In this document: positions 46,269 through 55,289 of the stretch, in pieces
Position numbering within the stretch: position 1 is the first letter of the stretch
Layout of the letters: each line of letters begins with the position of its first letter
From: Pseudomonadales bacterium
GTDB lineage: Bacteria; Pseudomonadota; Gammaproteobacteria; Pseudomonadales; Pseudohongiellaceae
Length of the DNA: 64,000 nt
NCBI GenBank assembly: GCA_024234325.1
Contig: JACKOJ010000005.1
Coordinates: 186,001-250,000, forward strand
Direction: 5' to 3'
Notes under the pieces: model-generated
Told to the model about the DNA's origin: nothing
The model's input: only the letters and a program-made list of their open reading frames with translations
The model's database searches: none
Translations under genes and position numbers: made by a program

Positions 46269-46300
46269 GGTTCTGTGGCATTACAAAATGTCACAGAACC
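46269..46300. terminator. Hairpin after the FAH gene, possible weak terminator
   Basis: GGTTCTGTG (46269-46277) pairs with CACAGAACC (46292-46300), with inner CAT/ATG pairs. It lies 15 bp after the FAH stop. There is no T-run behind it, so termination would be weak or Rho-assisted. Confidence 0.45.
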
Positions 46301-46310
46301 TCACGCCGTG

Positions 46311-46325
46311 GTGTTTTGAAAACAC
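46311..46325. promoter_or_regulatory. Perfect palindrome upstream of receptor-like protein A
   Basis: GTGTTTTGAAAACAC is a perfect 7-bp inverted repeat around one central base, 99 bp before the next start codon. Symmetry and position suggest an operator. No copy was found upstream of the paralogue at 58565. Confidence 0.4.
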
Positions 46326-46424
46326 TGTAAATCCGTGCATACTCGCACACCGTTTATTTTTGAACCGAGGCGCCATCCGATAATAACGGCGCCCAGTCGC
46401 TACTGGATTTCTGGAGCCTGTCTT

Positions 46425-48611
46425 ATGAGTTTTCGTCTTCTCGGCGGGAGCGCGCGTGCGTTTCCTCCCCGTACTTTTACCCTGACACTGGCCGCTACAG
46501 CCCTGATTCTGGCCAGCACTGCTTCGGCGCAGGATCAGGCCGGGGCTGATATTCAGTCCACCGTGACCTACCCAGCCGAGTTCTTCGCGCAGTACGAACC
46601 CTATTCCGTGAATGACATGCTCAACCGTATCCCGGGGATTTCCCTGGCGATGGGTGGCGGCAATAACGGTGGCCCCGGCAGCTCCGGTGGTGCCAACCGT
46701 CGTGGTCTTGGTGCTGGTGGTGATCAGATTCTGATCAATGGCCGCCGTATCGCCGGCAAGGAAAACGAGGGCAACGGCCAGCTCAGCCGCATTCCTGCCA
46801 ACCAGGTGCAATACATCGAAATCATCCGCGGCACCTCCGGTGGTCTGGACGTGCGCGGCGGCGGACAGGTGATCAACATTGTGCTGCTGGAAGCCGAATC
46901 CCGCTCCAGTCTGGCCGTGGAATTGAACACCGACCGCTACCATGACGGCACACTGGACCCGGGCGGTTCCGTGTCCCTGACCGGCCAGCGCGGTGCCTTC
47001 AATTACCTGATCAGCGTGCAGTCTGAGCCGCGCTATGAATTCCGTGACGGTTTTGAAACCAGCATTCTGGCGGACGGTTCTCCGAACGACACCGTTGTGC
47101 GTCTGGAATACCGTGATCAGACCACGAACACACTGTCCACGAACTTCGGCTATGACATCGGTCAGGCCGACCGCGTGAACTTCAACTTCCAGATCGCGAA
47201 TGCCGACCCGCCCAGCAAGGCGGATCGTGTCATCACCGATCTGCGCAGCCCGACCAAGGCGCAAACCATCGAACACGACAATATCCCCGGCGGGAATGAT
47301 TCCTGGGAAGTGGGCGGTGACTACGAACATACCTTCGCCAATGGCAGCCGCTTCAAGACATTGTTCATTGTGAACGAGCAGGATCAGGACAGCACCCGTG
47401 ATGCCTACCGCCAGAACACGGCAGGGGGTTGGGACAAGTTCCTGTATCTGGCCAACCAGAGCGTGAACAAGGAGCGTATCGTTCGTTCCAGCTACTCCTT
47501 CAGCCTGAGCGACACACAGGATCTGGAGATGGGGGTGGAGCGCGCGCAGACCATTCTGGACGCGCAACTGCAGCTCGGTCTGCCCAGCAGCACCAAGCCG
47601 ACGGCAGCCAAGTTCGGCGGGCTGGCCAAGTCCAGCGACACCGATGCCCTGGTAGAAGAAATCCGTTACGAGAACTTCATCGTGCACAACTGGCAGATCA
47701 ACGATCGCATGAGCCTGGAAAGCACGCTGCTGTATGAAACTTCCACCATCGAACAGACCGGGGACGTGCGCAACAAGCGTGACTTCGACTTCGTGCGCCC
47801 GAAGGTGGACTACCGTTTCGATATTACGCCGTCCCTGCAGTTCCGCGCCTCCATCGAGAAAGACGTGGCGCAACTGAGCTTCGCCGACTTCACGGCGTCC
47901 GTGGCCGGTGGTGACGATGACCAGAACGCGCTGGCAGGCAACCCGCAACTGGCGCAGGAGCAGTCTGTGCGCTATGAGGGCAACCTGGAGTACCGCCTGC
48001 CCAATGACGGTGGCGTGCTCAGCACCAAGGTCTTCTATCACGACCTGACCGACGTGATCGACAAGATCGACGTGTCCACGGCGACCACGATTCAGTCTGC
48101 CAACGGCAACATCGGTGACGGCTGGCGCTCCGGCATCAACTTGGATGCCAGTCTGCGTCTGGGCTTTATCAACATGCCGGAAATCCTGGTGACCTCCGGT
48201 CTGCAGGTGGAAGATTCGGAAGTGACCGACCCCTTCCTCGGCGTCAAGCGTCGCCTGCGCCAGGCCGGCCGTGGCAGCTTCCGTTTCGGTTACCGTCACG
48301 ACATCACGGCCCACAGCCTGAACTATGGCTTTAACTACAACCATGGCTTCTATGGCAACCGCAAGGCCTACGACATCGACAAGATCGAAGACTACAACTC
48401 CGGCGACTTCATGACGGCCTTCGTTGAAAAGGTTGGCTACATGGGGCTGACGTACCGTTTTGAGGCCATGAACATGCTGGAAGGCGAGCGTTGTCGTGAT
48501 CGCTACCGTTACCTGGGCGGCACCATCGCCACGGGTTACCTGAACGAGATCGAAGATTCCTGCAGCAACACCGGCATCAAGTACGCCATCAAGATTCGCG
48601 GCACCTTCTGA
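46425..48611 (+). CDS. TonB-dependent receptor-like outer-membrane protein A
   Basis: This 728-residue protein has an N-terminal signal (ending STASA), a plug-like domain (VNDMLNRIPGI, QILINGRRIAG, IEIIRGTSGG, GGQVINIVL) and a beta-barrel rich in alternating aromatics, ending RGTF. The plug holds a Gly/Asn-rich insert (residues 77-98). A classical TonB box was not seen; STVTYP near residue 45 may serve. Two cysteines near the end (690, 713) are conserved in the paralogue at 58565. ATG 46425 has GGAG 9 bases upstream. A terminator follows. Substrate unknown. Confidence 0.85.
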   Translation: MSFRLLGGSARAFPPRTFTLTLAATALILASTASAQDQAGADIQSTVTYPAEFFAQYEPYSVNDMLNRIPGISLAMGGGNNGGPGSSGGANRRGLGAGGDQILINGRRIAGKENEGNGQLSRIPANQVQYIEIIRGTSGGLDVRGGGQVINIVLLEAESRSSLAVELNTDRYHDGTLDPGGSVSLTGQRGAFNYLISVQSEPRYEFRDGFETSILADGSPNDTVVRLEYRDQTTNTLSTNFGYDIGQADRVNFNFQIANADPPSKADRVITDLRSPTKAQTIEHDNIPGGNDSWEVGGDYEHTFANGSRFKTLFIVNEQDQDSTRDAYRQNTAGGWDKFLYLANQSVNKERIVRSSYSFSLSDTQDLEMGVERAQTILDAQLQLGLPSSTKPTAAKFGGLAKSSDTDALVEEIRYENFIVHNWQINDRMSLESTLLYETSTIEQTGDVRNKRDFDFVRPKVDYRFDITPSLQFRASIEKDVAQLSFADFTASVAGGDDDQNALAGNPQLAQEQSVRYEGNLEYRLPNDGGVLSTKVFYHDLTDVIDKIDVSTATTIQSANGNIGDGWRSGINLDASLRLGFINMPEILVTSGLQVEDSEVTDPFLGVKRRLRQAGRGSFRFGYRHDITAHSLNYGFNYNHGFYGNRKAYDIDKIEDYNSGDFMTAFVEKVGYMGLTYRFEAMNMLEGERCRDRYRYLGGTIATGYLNEIEDSCSNTGIKYAIKIRGTF

Positions 48612-48670
48612 TCGAGGGAGGGTAAGGGCCTGTGCTCTTACCCTGGCAGCCGCAATCTGCCACAATTCAA

Positions 48671-48706
48671 TGCCCGCCGGGACAATCCCGGCGGGCATTT
48701 TCTTTT
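48671..48706 (+). terminator. Rho-independent terminator of receptor-like gene A
   Basis: TGCCCGCCGGGA (48671-48682) pairs perfectly with TCCCGGCGGGCA (48686-48697) around a CAA loop and is followed by a T-rich run to 48705. It lies 60 bp after the stop and just upstream of the cvfB-like ribosome site. Confidence 0.9.
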
Positions 48707-48718
48707 TCAGGACACATC

Positions 48719-49606
48719 ATGGCCGAACTGGGCAAAACCCAATCCCTGCGCGTCTCGCGCGACTCTCCCATTGGCGTCTTTCTGGACGCCGGCAAGCTGG
48801 GCGAGGTCTTGCTTCCCCGTCGCGAAGTGCCCGCAGACTGCGCGGTAGGCAACGATCTGGAGGTGTTTCTGTACACCGATTCCGAGGACCGTCCCATTGC
48901 CACCACCCGGCGCCCGCGGGCCCAGGCGGGGCAGTGTGCCTCCCTGCAGGTGGTGCAGGTGAACCACGCCGGCGCGTTTCTTGACTGGGGCTTGCCCAAG
49001 GATCTGCTGGTGCCTTTCGGCGAGCAGCGGGTGCCGATGCGTGAAGGCAACAGCTATGTGGTGTTTGTCTACGTGGACAAGCCCAGCGGTCGGCTGGCCG
49101 CCAGCTCCAAGCTGGACCGCTGGCTGAGCGAAGATGGCAGCGCCTACAAGGCCAACCAGCCCGTGGACCTGTTCATCAGTGCGCGGACGGACATGGGTTA
49201 CAAGGCGGTAGTGAACCAGACCCATCTGGGGCTGATCTACAAGACCGAAGTGCTGCAGCCCCTGAAGATCGGCCAGAAGCTCAAGGGTTTTGTGCGCCGG
49301 GTGCGGGAAGACGGGCGGCTGGACCTGAGCCTGCAGTTGCAGGGGCAGCAGGTGCGTGACGATCTGGCGGACAAGATTCTGGCGCATCTGGCGGAGAACG
49401 GAGGGCGCTCCAGCCTCTGCGACCACAGCGCCCCGGAAGAGATCTACGCCACCTACAAGGTCAGCAAGGGCAATTACAAGAAGGCCCTCGGCGGTCTGCT
49501 GAAGCAGGAGAAGATCGTGATTCACCCCGACCATATTACCCTGGCCGCGCCCTCTGTCTGGCGCGCCGGACGCAAGCCTGCCCCCGGCAGAAAGGATTCC
49601 CGATGA
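48719..49606 (+). CDS. S1-domain RNA-binding protein, CvfB/YitL family
   Basis: This 295-residue protein has tandem S1-like (OB-fold) domains and a C-terminal winged-helix region, the CvfB layout. SPIGVFLDAGKLGEVLLP starts the first S1 domain, LQVVQVNHAGAFLDWGLPKD the second, and LKGFVRRVREDGRLDLSLQ the third. The last part (EIYATYKVSKGNYKKALGGL) is the typical winged-helix end. CvfB proteins bind RNA and affect virulence and expression in Gram-positives; their role here is unknown. The stop overlaps ygfB (ATGA). Confidence 0.9.
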   Translation: MAELGKTQSLRVSRDSPIGVFLDAGKLGEVLLPRREVPADCAVGNDLEVFLYTDSEDRPIATTRRPRAQAGQCASLQVVQVNHAGAFLDWGLPKDLLVPFGEQRVPMREGNSYVVFVYVDKPSGRLAASSKLDRWLSEDGSAYKANQPVDLFISARTDMGYKAVVNQTHLGLIYKTEVLQPLKIGQKLKGFVRRVREDGRLDLSLQLQGQQVRDDLADKILAHLAENGGRSSLCDHSAPEEIYATYKVSKGNYKKALGGLLKQEKIVIHPDHITLAAPSVWRAGRKPAPGRKDSR

Positions 49607-50163
49607 CTGTGAACGACCCGCTTCCCCTGGATTTTGATGAGTGCTGCAACCAGATGCTGGAATTCGGCTACGAGGTCTCTCCCTCGGAGCTGCATGGCCT
49701 GCTCTCGGGTGTCGCCTGCACCGGGCTCAAGATTCGCCCGGACAGCATCATCACCCTGGTGCTCAGGCACGTGAACGCGGACACCTGCTCCGAGCGCAAT
49801 CGCCATACCATCCTCACCATGCACGGCATGATCGAGCGGGCGATGTTCAGTGCCGATTCGCGCTACTCCCTGTTCCTGCCAGACGACGAGACGGATCTGA
49901 CCCAGCGCCTGCGCTCTCTGGCAGCCTGGTGTCAGGGCTATCTGGTCGGGTTTGGCACGGCCAGCGCGCAGTCGAAGATTGATAAGTTCAGCCCGGAGAC
50001 CGAAGAGGCCTTGAAGGATATCGTCAATATTGCGAACCTTTCCGACGAGTCTGCGGAAGACGAGAGCGACGAGGCCGCCTATGCCGAACTGGTGGAGTAC
50101 CTGAAGGTGGCCGTGTTGCTGATGAGCAGTGAATTTCTGGCGGCCGTGAACAAGGACGGCTGA
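49603..50163 (+). CDS. ygfB: UPF0149 family protein YgfB
   Basis: This 186-residue cytosolic all-helical protein has SPSELHGLLSGVACTG near the N terminus, LAAWCQGYLVGFG in the middle and DESDEAAYAELVEYLKVAVLL at the end, matching UPF0149. YgfB in Pseudomonas modulates antibiotic resistance gene expression; whether that applies here is unknown. It is translationally coupled to the CvfB-like gene. Confidence 0.92.
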   Translation: MTVNDPLPLDFDECCNQMLEFGYEVSPSELHGLLSGVACTGLKIRPDSIITLVLRHVNADTCSERNRHTILTMHGMIERAMFSADSRYSLFLPDDETDLTQRLRSLAAWCQGYLVGFGTASAQSKIDKFSPETEEALKDIVNIANLSDESAEDESDEAAYAELVEYLKVAVLLMSSEFLAAVNKDG

Positions 50164-50190
50164 ACTCAACAACACAAGGAGCAGGAACGC

Positions 50191-51735
50191 ATGCCCGGAG
50201 CGATCGTGACCCCTTTCTGTCAAAGTCTGCGCAGGGTTGGCCTGTTACTGGGCCTGACACTGGCATTGTCTGCACAGGCGCAGACCTCTTTCGAGGTGAC
50301 CGAGGCCAGCATTCACGATCTGCAGATCGCGATGACGGCGAAGCGCCTGACGGCGGTGGAGCTGGTGGACGCTTACCTGGCCCGCATCGATGCCTACGAT
50401 GACAATGGCCCGGCGCTCAATGCCCTGATCCGGCTGAACCCGAATGCGCGTGCAGAGGCGGTGGCACTGGATCAGGAACGCCGCATCACCGGCCCACGCA
50501 GCCCCCTGCACGGCATTCCCGTGATTCTCAAGGACAACTACAACACGGTGGACATGCCCACCACCGGTGGCTCGAAGGCGCTGCAGAGTTTCGTGCCCAA
50601 TGCCGATGCCACGCTGGTCCGGCGCCTGCGGGATGCCGGCGCCATCATTCTGGGCAAGGCCAATCTCCACGAGTTTGCCTATGGCATCACCACCATCAGC
50701 TCTCTCGGCGGGCAGACCCGCAATCCCTATGATCTGACCCGCATCCCCGGGGGTTCCAGCGGCGGCACTGCCGCGGCCATCGCCGCCAGTTTCGCGGCTG
50801 TGGGCATGGGCTCGGACACCTGCGGTTCCATCCGCATTCCGGCGGCCTACAACGACCTGGTAGGGCTGCGGCCAAGCAAGGGTTTCACCAGCATCTACGG
50901 CATCATGCCGCTGGCCAGCACGCAGGATGTGGCGGGCCCGCTGGCACGCAATTTTGAAGACCTGGCGGTGGTGCTGGACATTGTGTCCGGCTTCGACTCC
51001 CGCGACCCGGCCACCCTGCCCATGCAGGCACGAACGCGCGCGCAGTTTCGGGTGAAGCTGGGCAGTGAGTCGCTGGCAGGCATGCGCATCGGACGTCTGT
51101 TGAACTACATGGACAGTGCCGATGCCCCTGTGCGGGAGGCCCTGGATCGCGCCTTTGCACAGCTTGCCGACAAAGGCGCGGTCATTGTGGACGTGCGCAT
51201 TCCCGGCATGACGGATCTGCTGGCAGCGTCCGGCGTCATCGGTCAGGAGTTCGAGGCAGACCTGGATGCCTATCTGGCGCAGTTTGGCGCCAGCACGACG
51301 CTGGAGAGCATTGTGGCGAGTGGTCAGTACGACCCGGCCGTCGCCACGGTACTGACCCGCAGTGCCGCCGGGCAGCAGGACCCGGCGGTATACCAGGCAG
51401 CGCTGGCACAGCGCTCAGCCGTGAAGGCAGCCATCGAAGCGGCGATGGCAGAGGCGGAGGTGGACGTACTTGCCTATCCGCCCATTGGCGCGCTGCCGGT
51501 CGTGATAGGCGAGAATCAGCCGGGCAACAACTGCAGCCTCAGCGCCAACTCGGGGTTGCCCGCGCTCTCCCTGCCTGTTGGATTTACCGAGCAGGGGCTG
51601 CCACTGTCCCTGGAGCTGCTGGGCGAAGCGTTTTCCGATGAACAATTGCTGGCCCGGGGTTATGCCGTTGAGCAGGTATTTGCTGCCCGTCGCGCCCCGG
51701 ACAATACCCCACCCCTCGTCGATGCCGGGAGCTGA
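50191..51735 (+). CDS. Exported amidase (amidase signature family)
   Basis: This 514-residue enzyme has a probable signal segment (hydrophobic residues 16-30, ending LSAQA). The Ser-cisSer-Lys triad is visible: Lys114 in VILKDNY, Ser189 in PGGSSGGTAA and nucleophile Ser213 in GSDTCGSIRIPA. It hydrolyses an amide bond, probably in the periplasm. The gene stops 3 bp before the agmatinase start, so it is likely part of an amidase-speB-speA unit, but a shared pathway is not shown. Confidence 0.88.
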   Translation: MPGAIVTPFCQSLRRVGLLLGLTLALSAQAQTSFEVTEASIHDLQIAMTAKRLTAVELVDAYLARIDAYDDNGPALNALIRLNPNARAEAVALDQERRITGPRSPLHGIPVILKDNYNTVDMPTTGGSKALQSFVPNADATLVRRLRDAGAIILGKANLHEFAYGITTISSLGGQTRNPYDLTRIPGGSSGGTAAAIAASFAAVGMGSDTCGSIRIPAAYNDLVGLRPSKGFTSIYGIMPLASTQDVAGPLARNFEDLAVVLDIVSGFDSRDPATLPMQARTRAQFRVKLGSESLAGMRIGRLLNYMDSADAPVREALDRAFAQLADKGAVIVDVRIPGMTDLLAASGVIGQEFEADLDAYLAQFGASTTLESIVASGQYDPAVATVLTRSAAGQQDPAVYQAALAQRSAVKAAIEAAMAEAEVDVLAYPPIGALPVVIGENQPGNNCSLSANSGLPALSLPVGFTEQGLPLSLELLGEAFSDEQLLARGYAVEQVFAARRAPDNTPPLVDAGS

Positions 51736-51738
51736 ATC

Positions 51739-52674
51739 ATGACGGATTGGGACAATGCCTTTACCGGCCAGCCGAAGTCCGGCATGGCCACGGGTTCACA
51801 CAGTTTCGGTGGCGCGGGCAGTTTCTTCCGCACGCCGTATTCGCGCGATCTGAGTGGCGTGGACGTTGCTGTCAGTGGCGTGCCGCTGGACATTGCGACC
51901 ACCAATCGCTCCGGCGCCCGGCTTGGGCCACGAGCCATTCGCAATGCCTCCCTGTCTTTGGCCTGGGAGCGGCCCTGGCCCTGGCAGCGCGATCCACTGG
52001 CGGAAATGGCAGTAGTGGATTACGGCGATTGCGAGGGCAGCCTGCTCAGCGTCAAACACATTGAGGCGCATGTGGAGCGCATTCTGGCGTCGGGTGCCGC
52101 CTCGCTGCTGCTGGGCGGAGATCACTTCATTTCTTACCCCAGCCTGTGCGCCCACGCGAAGAAGCACGGCCCGATCAGTCTGATTCACTTCGACGCCCAT
52201 ACCGACACCTGGCCGTCCTCCGGCGAAGGCATCAATCACGGCACCATGTTCTACAAGGCCGCGAAGGAGGGCATTGTGCTGCCGGACAGCTCGGTTCAGG
52301 TGGGCATCCGTACGACGAACGAGGACACCCTGGGCTACGAAATCATCTCGGCAGCAGACGTGCACCACAAGGGAACGGAGGTGGTGGTCGAGCAGATACT
52401 GAATCGCGTGGGAGATCGTCCCGCCTACATTACGTTCGACATCGACTGTCTTGACCCGGCCTATGCGCCGGGCACCGGCACCCCTGTGCCCGGCGGGCTC
52501 AGTTCCTTCCAGGCGCTGGACATTCTGCGTGGTCTGGTGGGCATCCGTCTGGTGGGCATGGACGTAGTAGAGGTGGCGCCTGCCTACGATCACGCAGAGA
52601 TGACTGCGCTGGCGGCGGCCCAGATTGCCATAGAGTTGCTGTGTTTATATGACGAGTGCCGACGCCTGCGCTGA
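51739..52674 (+). CDS. speB: Agmatinase (ureohydrolase family)
   Basis: This 311-residue manganese enzyme hydrolyses agmatine to putrescine and urea. Metal ligands are His129 (GGDHF), Asp152, His154 and Asp156 (DAHTDT), and Asp234 and Asp236 (FDIDCLDPAYAPGTG). NHGTMF and the wide GTGTPVPGG loop are agmatinase-like. The speA gene follows 31 bp downstream, so both steps from arginine to putrescine are encoded together, with speB unusually first. Confidence 0.92.
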   Translation: MTDWDNAFTGQPKSGMATGSHSFGGAGSFFRTPYSRDLSGVDVAVSGVPLDIATTNRSGARLGPRAIRNASLSLAWERPWPWQRDPLAEMAVVDYGDCEGSLLSVKHIEAHVERILASGAASLLLGGDHFISYPSLCAHAKKHGPISLIHFDAHTDTWPSSGEGINHGTMFYKAAKEGIVLPDSSVQVGIRTTNEDTLGYEIISAADVHHKGTEVVVEQILNRVGDRPAYITFDIDCLDPAYAPGTGTPVPGGLSSFQALDILRGLVGIRLVGMDVVEVAPAYDHAEMTALAAAQIAIELLCLYDECRRLR

Positions 52675-52705
52675 GCAGATAAAGCGGCCGGAAAGGGAGA
52701 GCACT

Positions 52706-54685
52706 GTGAGCGAGACGAATGCAAAGAAGCCGGCGTGGACCACTGCCGATGCCGAAGACCTGTATGCCATCAAGACCTGGAGTGCCGGCTTTTTCGGCGT
52801 GAACGACGAGGGCCACATGGCGGTGCGGCCAATTCCGGATTCCGATCTGGAAATCGACATCACCGAGGTCATTGACGCCGCCGTTGCCGAGGGCTGTACC
52901 TTCCCGTTGATCATCCGTTTTCAGGACATCATCAGTGCCCGTGTACGTCGCCTGAACCTGACGTTTCAGGAAGCCATTGTCGAGGCAGACTATGCCGGGG
53001 AATACCGCAGCATCTACCCCATCAAGGTCAACCAGTTGCATGAGGTGGTGGCGGAAATCATGGAGGCAGGCAAGCCCTTCAACCTGGGGCTGGAGTGTGG
53101 GTCGCGCGCAGAGCTGATGGCAGCACTTGCGCTTATCGGCGACGACACCCTACTGCTGTGCAACGGCGTCAAGGACCACTCCATGCTGAGCCTCATGCTG
53201 AACGCGCAGCAATTGGGTCAGCAGGTGCTGCCTGTCATCGAGAAATACACCGAATTTGAGCAGCTCATGATTCTGGCCGACCAGCGTGGTCTGGGCATGG
53301 AGCAGGCGCCGCGCCTGGGGGTGCGGGTGAAGCTTTCCACGCGCGGTTCGGGCCGCTGGTTTGAGTCGGGCGGCTCCAGTTCCAAGTTTGGCCTCACGGT
53401 GCCGGAGCTGGTGCAACTGGTCAGTGTGCTGGAGGAGCGGGGCATTGCGGACCGCCTGGAGCTCCTGCATTTTCATCTTGGCAGCCAGATCGCCGATACC
53501 CAGGTGCTGCGCTCCGCCGTGAAGGAGATTGCCCAGTTCTATGCTGACCTGCACGAGCGGGGCATTCGCGTGAAGTTTCTCGACGTCGGGGGCGGCCTTG
53601 GGGTCAATTATGGCGGCAGCTACGGCGGCGAATACGAAGATGTAGACTCCTCGATCAATTACGGCCTGAAGGAATATGCCAATGTGATTGTGTTCGCGGT
53701 GAAGGAAATCTGCGAACAGCGCTCTGTGCCGGTGCCCACCCTGCTGTCCGAGAGCGGGCGCGCGCTGACCGCGCACCACTCGATGCTGGTGATGCCGGTG
53801 ATCGGCGTCCATCGACCGGACACTCCGCCCATGCGTGAGTTGCCAGCAGAGGGCGAAGTCCCCATGGTGGTCAGGCGCATGCAGACGGCCTATGCCGAGG
53901 CGCAGAAGGTGAAGACGCGGGGGGCGCTGACCGAGGTGATTCACGATGCCAGAGATGCACATCAGGAAGCCGAACAATTGGCGCGCCTCGGGTATCTCAA
54001 TGTGGAATACCTGGCGCACACCGAAAGCCTGTACTGGAGCACGGCGCGGGAAGTGCTGCGCAAATTCAAGGCGCTGGAGATCGACCCGGTGCCGGTGGAA
54101 CAGATCGATCTGGAAACCCAGCTCACGGATCTTTATCTCACGGATTTCTCCGTGTTCCAGTCCATTCTCGATCACTGGGCGATTGGTCAGGTGTTCCCGG
54201 TGCTGCCGCTGGACCGGCTGGACGAAGAGCCTCGCCGCCGCGGTCAGGTGGTGGACCTGACCTGCGATTCCGATGGCAAGATCGACCAGTATGTCTCCTC
54301 ACACAGCAACAAGACCTGGCTGCCGCTGCACGATTTCCGCCCGGGGGAGCCCTATTATCTGGGCGTCTTCCTGGTAGGGGCCTATCAGGAGATTCTGGGC
54401 GATTCCCACAATCTGCTGGGCCGGGTCGGCGAGGCGCATATCTACGCCAGTGCCGACGAGCCGGGCAATTTCTGGATCGAAGAGACGATCAAGCCCATCA
54501 GCATCAAGGACATGCTCTCCACCGTGCAGTATTTCCCGAGTGATCTCGACCGCCGCATGACGGAGTTGATCCGTCGCAAGATCGAGGCCGGCGTGGTCAA
54601 GCCGGCCGAGGGCATGCGCATTCTCAACAACTACACGAAGCGGTTGGAAGACACGACCTACTGCGACACGGATGCCGTGCGCTGA
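52706..54685 (+). CDS. speA: Biosynthetic arginine decarboxylase
   Basis: This 659-residue PLP-dependent enzyme makes agmatine from arginine. The PLP Lys107 is in IYPIKVNQ. Other family marks are GLECGSRAEL, LLHFHLGSQI, FLDVGGGLGVNYGG, and the C-terminal CDSDGKIDQYV with FLVGAYQEILGDSHNL. GTG 52706 is preferred because GGGAG lies 7-8 bases upstream and the longer frame would overlap speB without homology. The 3' end overlaps the convergent doxX by 28 bases. Confidence 0.94.
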   Translation: MSETNAKKPAWTTADAEDLYAIKTWSAGFFGVNDEGHMAVRPIPDSDLEIDITEVIDAAVAEGCTFPLIIRFQDIISARVRRLNLTFQEAIVEADYAGEYRSIYPIKVNQLHEVVAEIMEAGKPFNLGLECGSRAELMAALALIGDDTLLLCNGVKDHSMLSLMLNAQQLGQQVLPVIEKYTEFEQLMILADQRGLGMEQAPRLGVRVKLSTRGSGRWFESGGSSSKFGLTVPELVQLVSVLEERGIADRLELLHFHLGSQIADTQVLRSAVKEIAQFYADLHERGIRVKFLDVGGGLGVNYGGSYGGEYEDVDSSINYGLKEYANVIVFAVKEICEQRSVPVPTLLSESGRALTAHHSMLVMPVIGVHRPDTPPMRELPAEGEVPMVVRRMQTAYAEAQKVKTRGALTEVIHDARDAHQEAEQLARLGYLNVEYLAHTESLYWSTAREVLRKFKALEIDPVPVEQIDLETQLTDLYLTDFSVFQSILDHWAIGQVFPVLPLDRLDEEPRRRGQVVDLTCDSDGKIDQYVSSHSNKTWLPLHDFRPGEPYYLGVFLVGAYQEILGDSHNLLGRVGEAHIYASADEPGNFWIEETIKPISIKDMLSTVQYFPSDLDRRMTELIRRKIEAGVVKPAEGMRILNNYTKRLEDTTYCDTDAVR

Positions 54686-55158
54686 GCAAACGTCGCCTGC
54701 TGCTGGGGTGTCGCCGCTCTGCTGATGTATCGAGACCAGGCGTTGTCCACGCTCAGGCGCCCGGCTCCACTGATCAGCAGTGACACGGTTCCGGCCAGCA
54801 GTGCCAGGCCAAACTCGTAGCCGCCCTTGTCCATGAACAGGCCGTTGCCGATGTGTACGCTGAGGATGGCGACCACCATGGTGACGGCCAGGGCGGCGGC
54901 AGCCGGACGGGTGAGCAGGCCGACAATCAGCAGCAAACCACCGAAGAACTCCGCAGACCCGGCGGCACCCGCCATCAGAACGCCGGGCGTCAGTCCGATG
55001 GACTCCATGAATTGCCCGGTGCCTTCCAGACCATACCCCCCGAAGGCTCCAAACAGTTTCTGTGCACCGTGGGCCACGAAGATAATCCCCATGGGCAGGC
55101 GCAGGGCCAGGGGGGAGAACTGTTTGTCAGTCGCAAGAATGGTGTTGATATAGCTCAT
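54658..55158 (-). CDS. DoxX family membrane protein
   Basis: This 166-residue four-helix protein has LALRLPMGIIFVAHGAQKLF, SAEFFGGLLLIVGLLTRPAA and the DoxX core. DoxX-family proteins act in sulfur/redox or oxidative-stress contexts, and none has an agreed function. A good ribosome site (AAGGAGAAGGAA) precedes ATG 55158. It is divergent from a LysR-type regulator, which probably controls it. The 3' end overlaps speA on the opposite strand. Confidence 0.9.
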   Translation of the reverse strand: MSYINTILATDKQFSPLALRLPMGIIFVAHGAQKLFGAFGGYGLEGTGQFMESIGLTPGVLMAGAAGSAEFFGGLLLIVGLLTRPAAAALAVTMVVAILSVHIGNGLFMDKGGYEFGLALLAGTVSLLISGAGRLSVDNAWSRYISRAATPQQQATFAQRTASVSQ

Positions 55159-55171
55159 TTCCTTCTCCTTT

Positions 55172-55233
55172 AATCAAATTAATAAAACTGCTTTTTGTTC
55201 GATAGAGATAGGCTATAGAGCTATTAATTGATT
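55172..55233. promoter_or_regulatory. AT-rich dyad in the doxX/LysR gap
   Basis: AATCAAATTAAT (55172-55183) is mirrored by ATTAATTGATT (55223-55233), with one base difference. The 131-bp gap is strikingly AT-rich compared with its surroundings. It is a candidate LysR-type binding region serving both divergent genes. A smaller TATAGAGCTATTAA-type symmetry lies inside it. Confidence 0.45.
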
Positions 55234-55289
55234 TTATAGCGGAAGTATTTGAGCTTATACTTCAAAAAAATTGATTATTGGGGAAGGCT

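Noticed and set aside
46281..48698. 805-codon minus frame opposite receptor-like gene A
   Set aside because: It is the antisense shadow of a gene with a signal peptide, plug and barrel; no domain in the antisense product.
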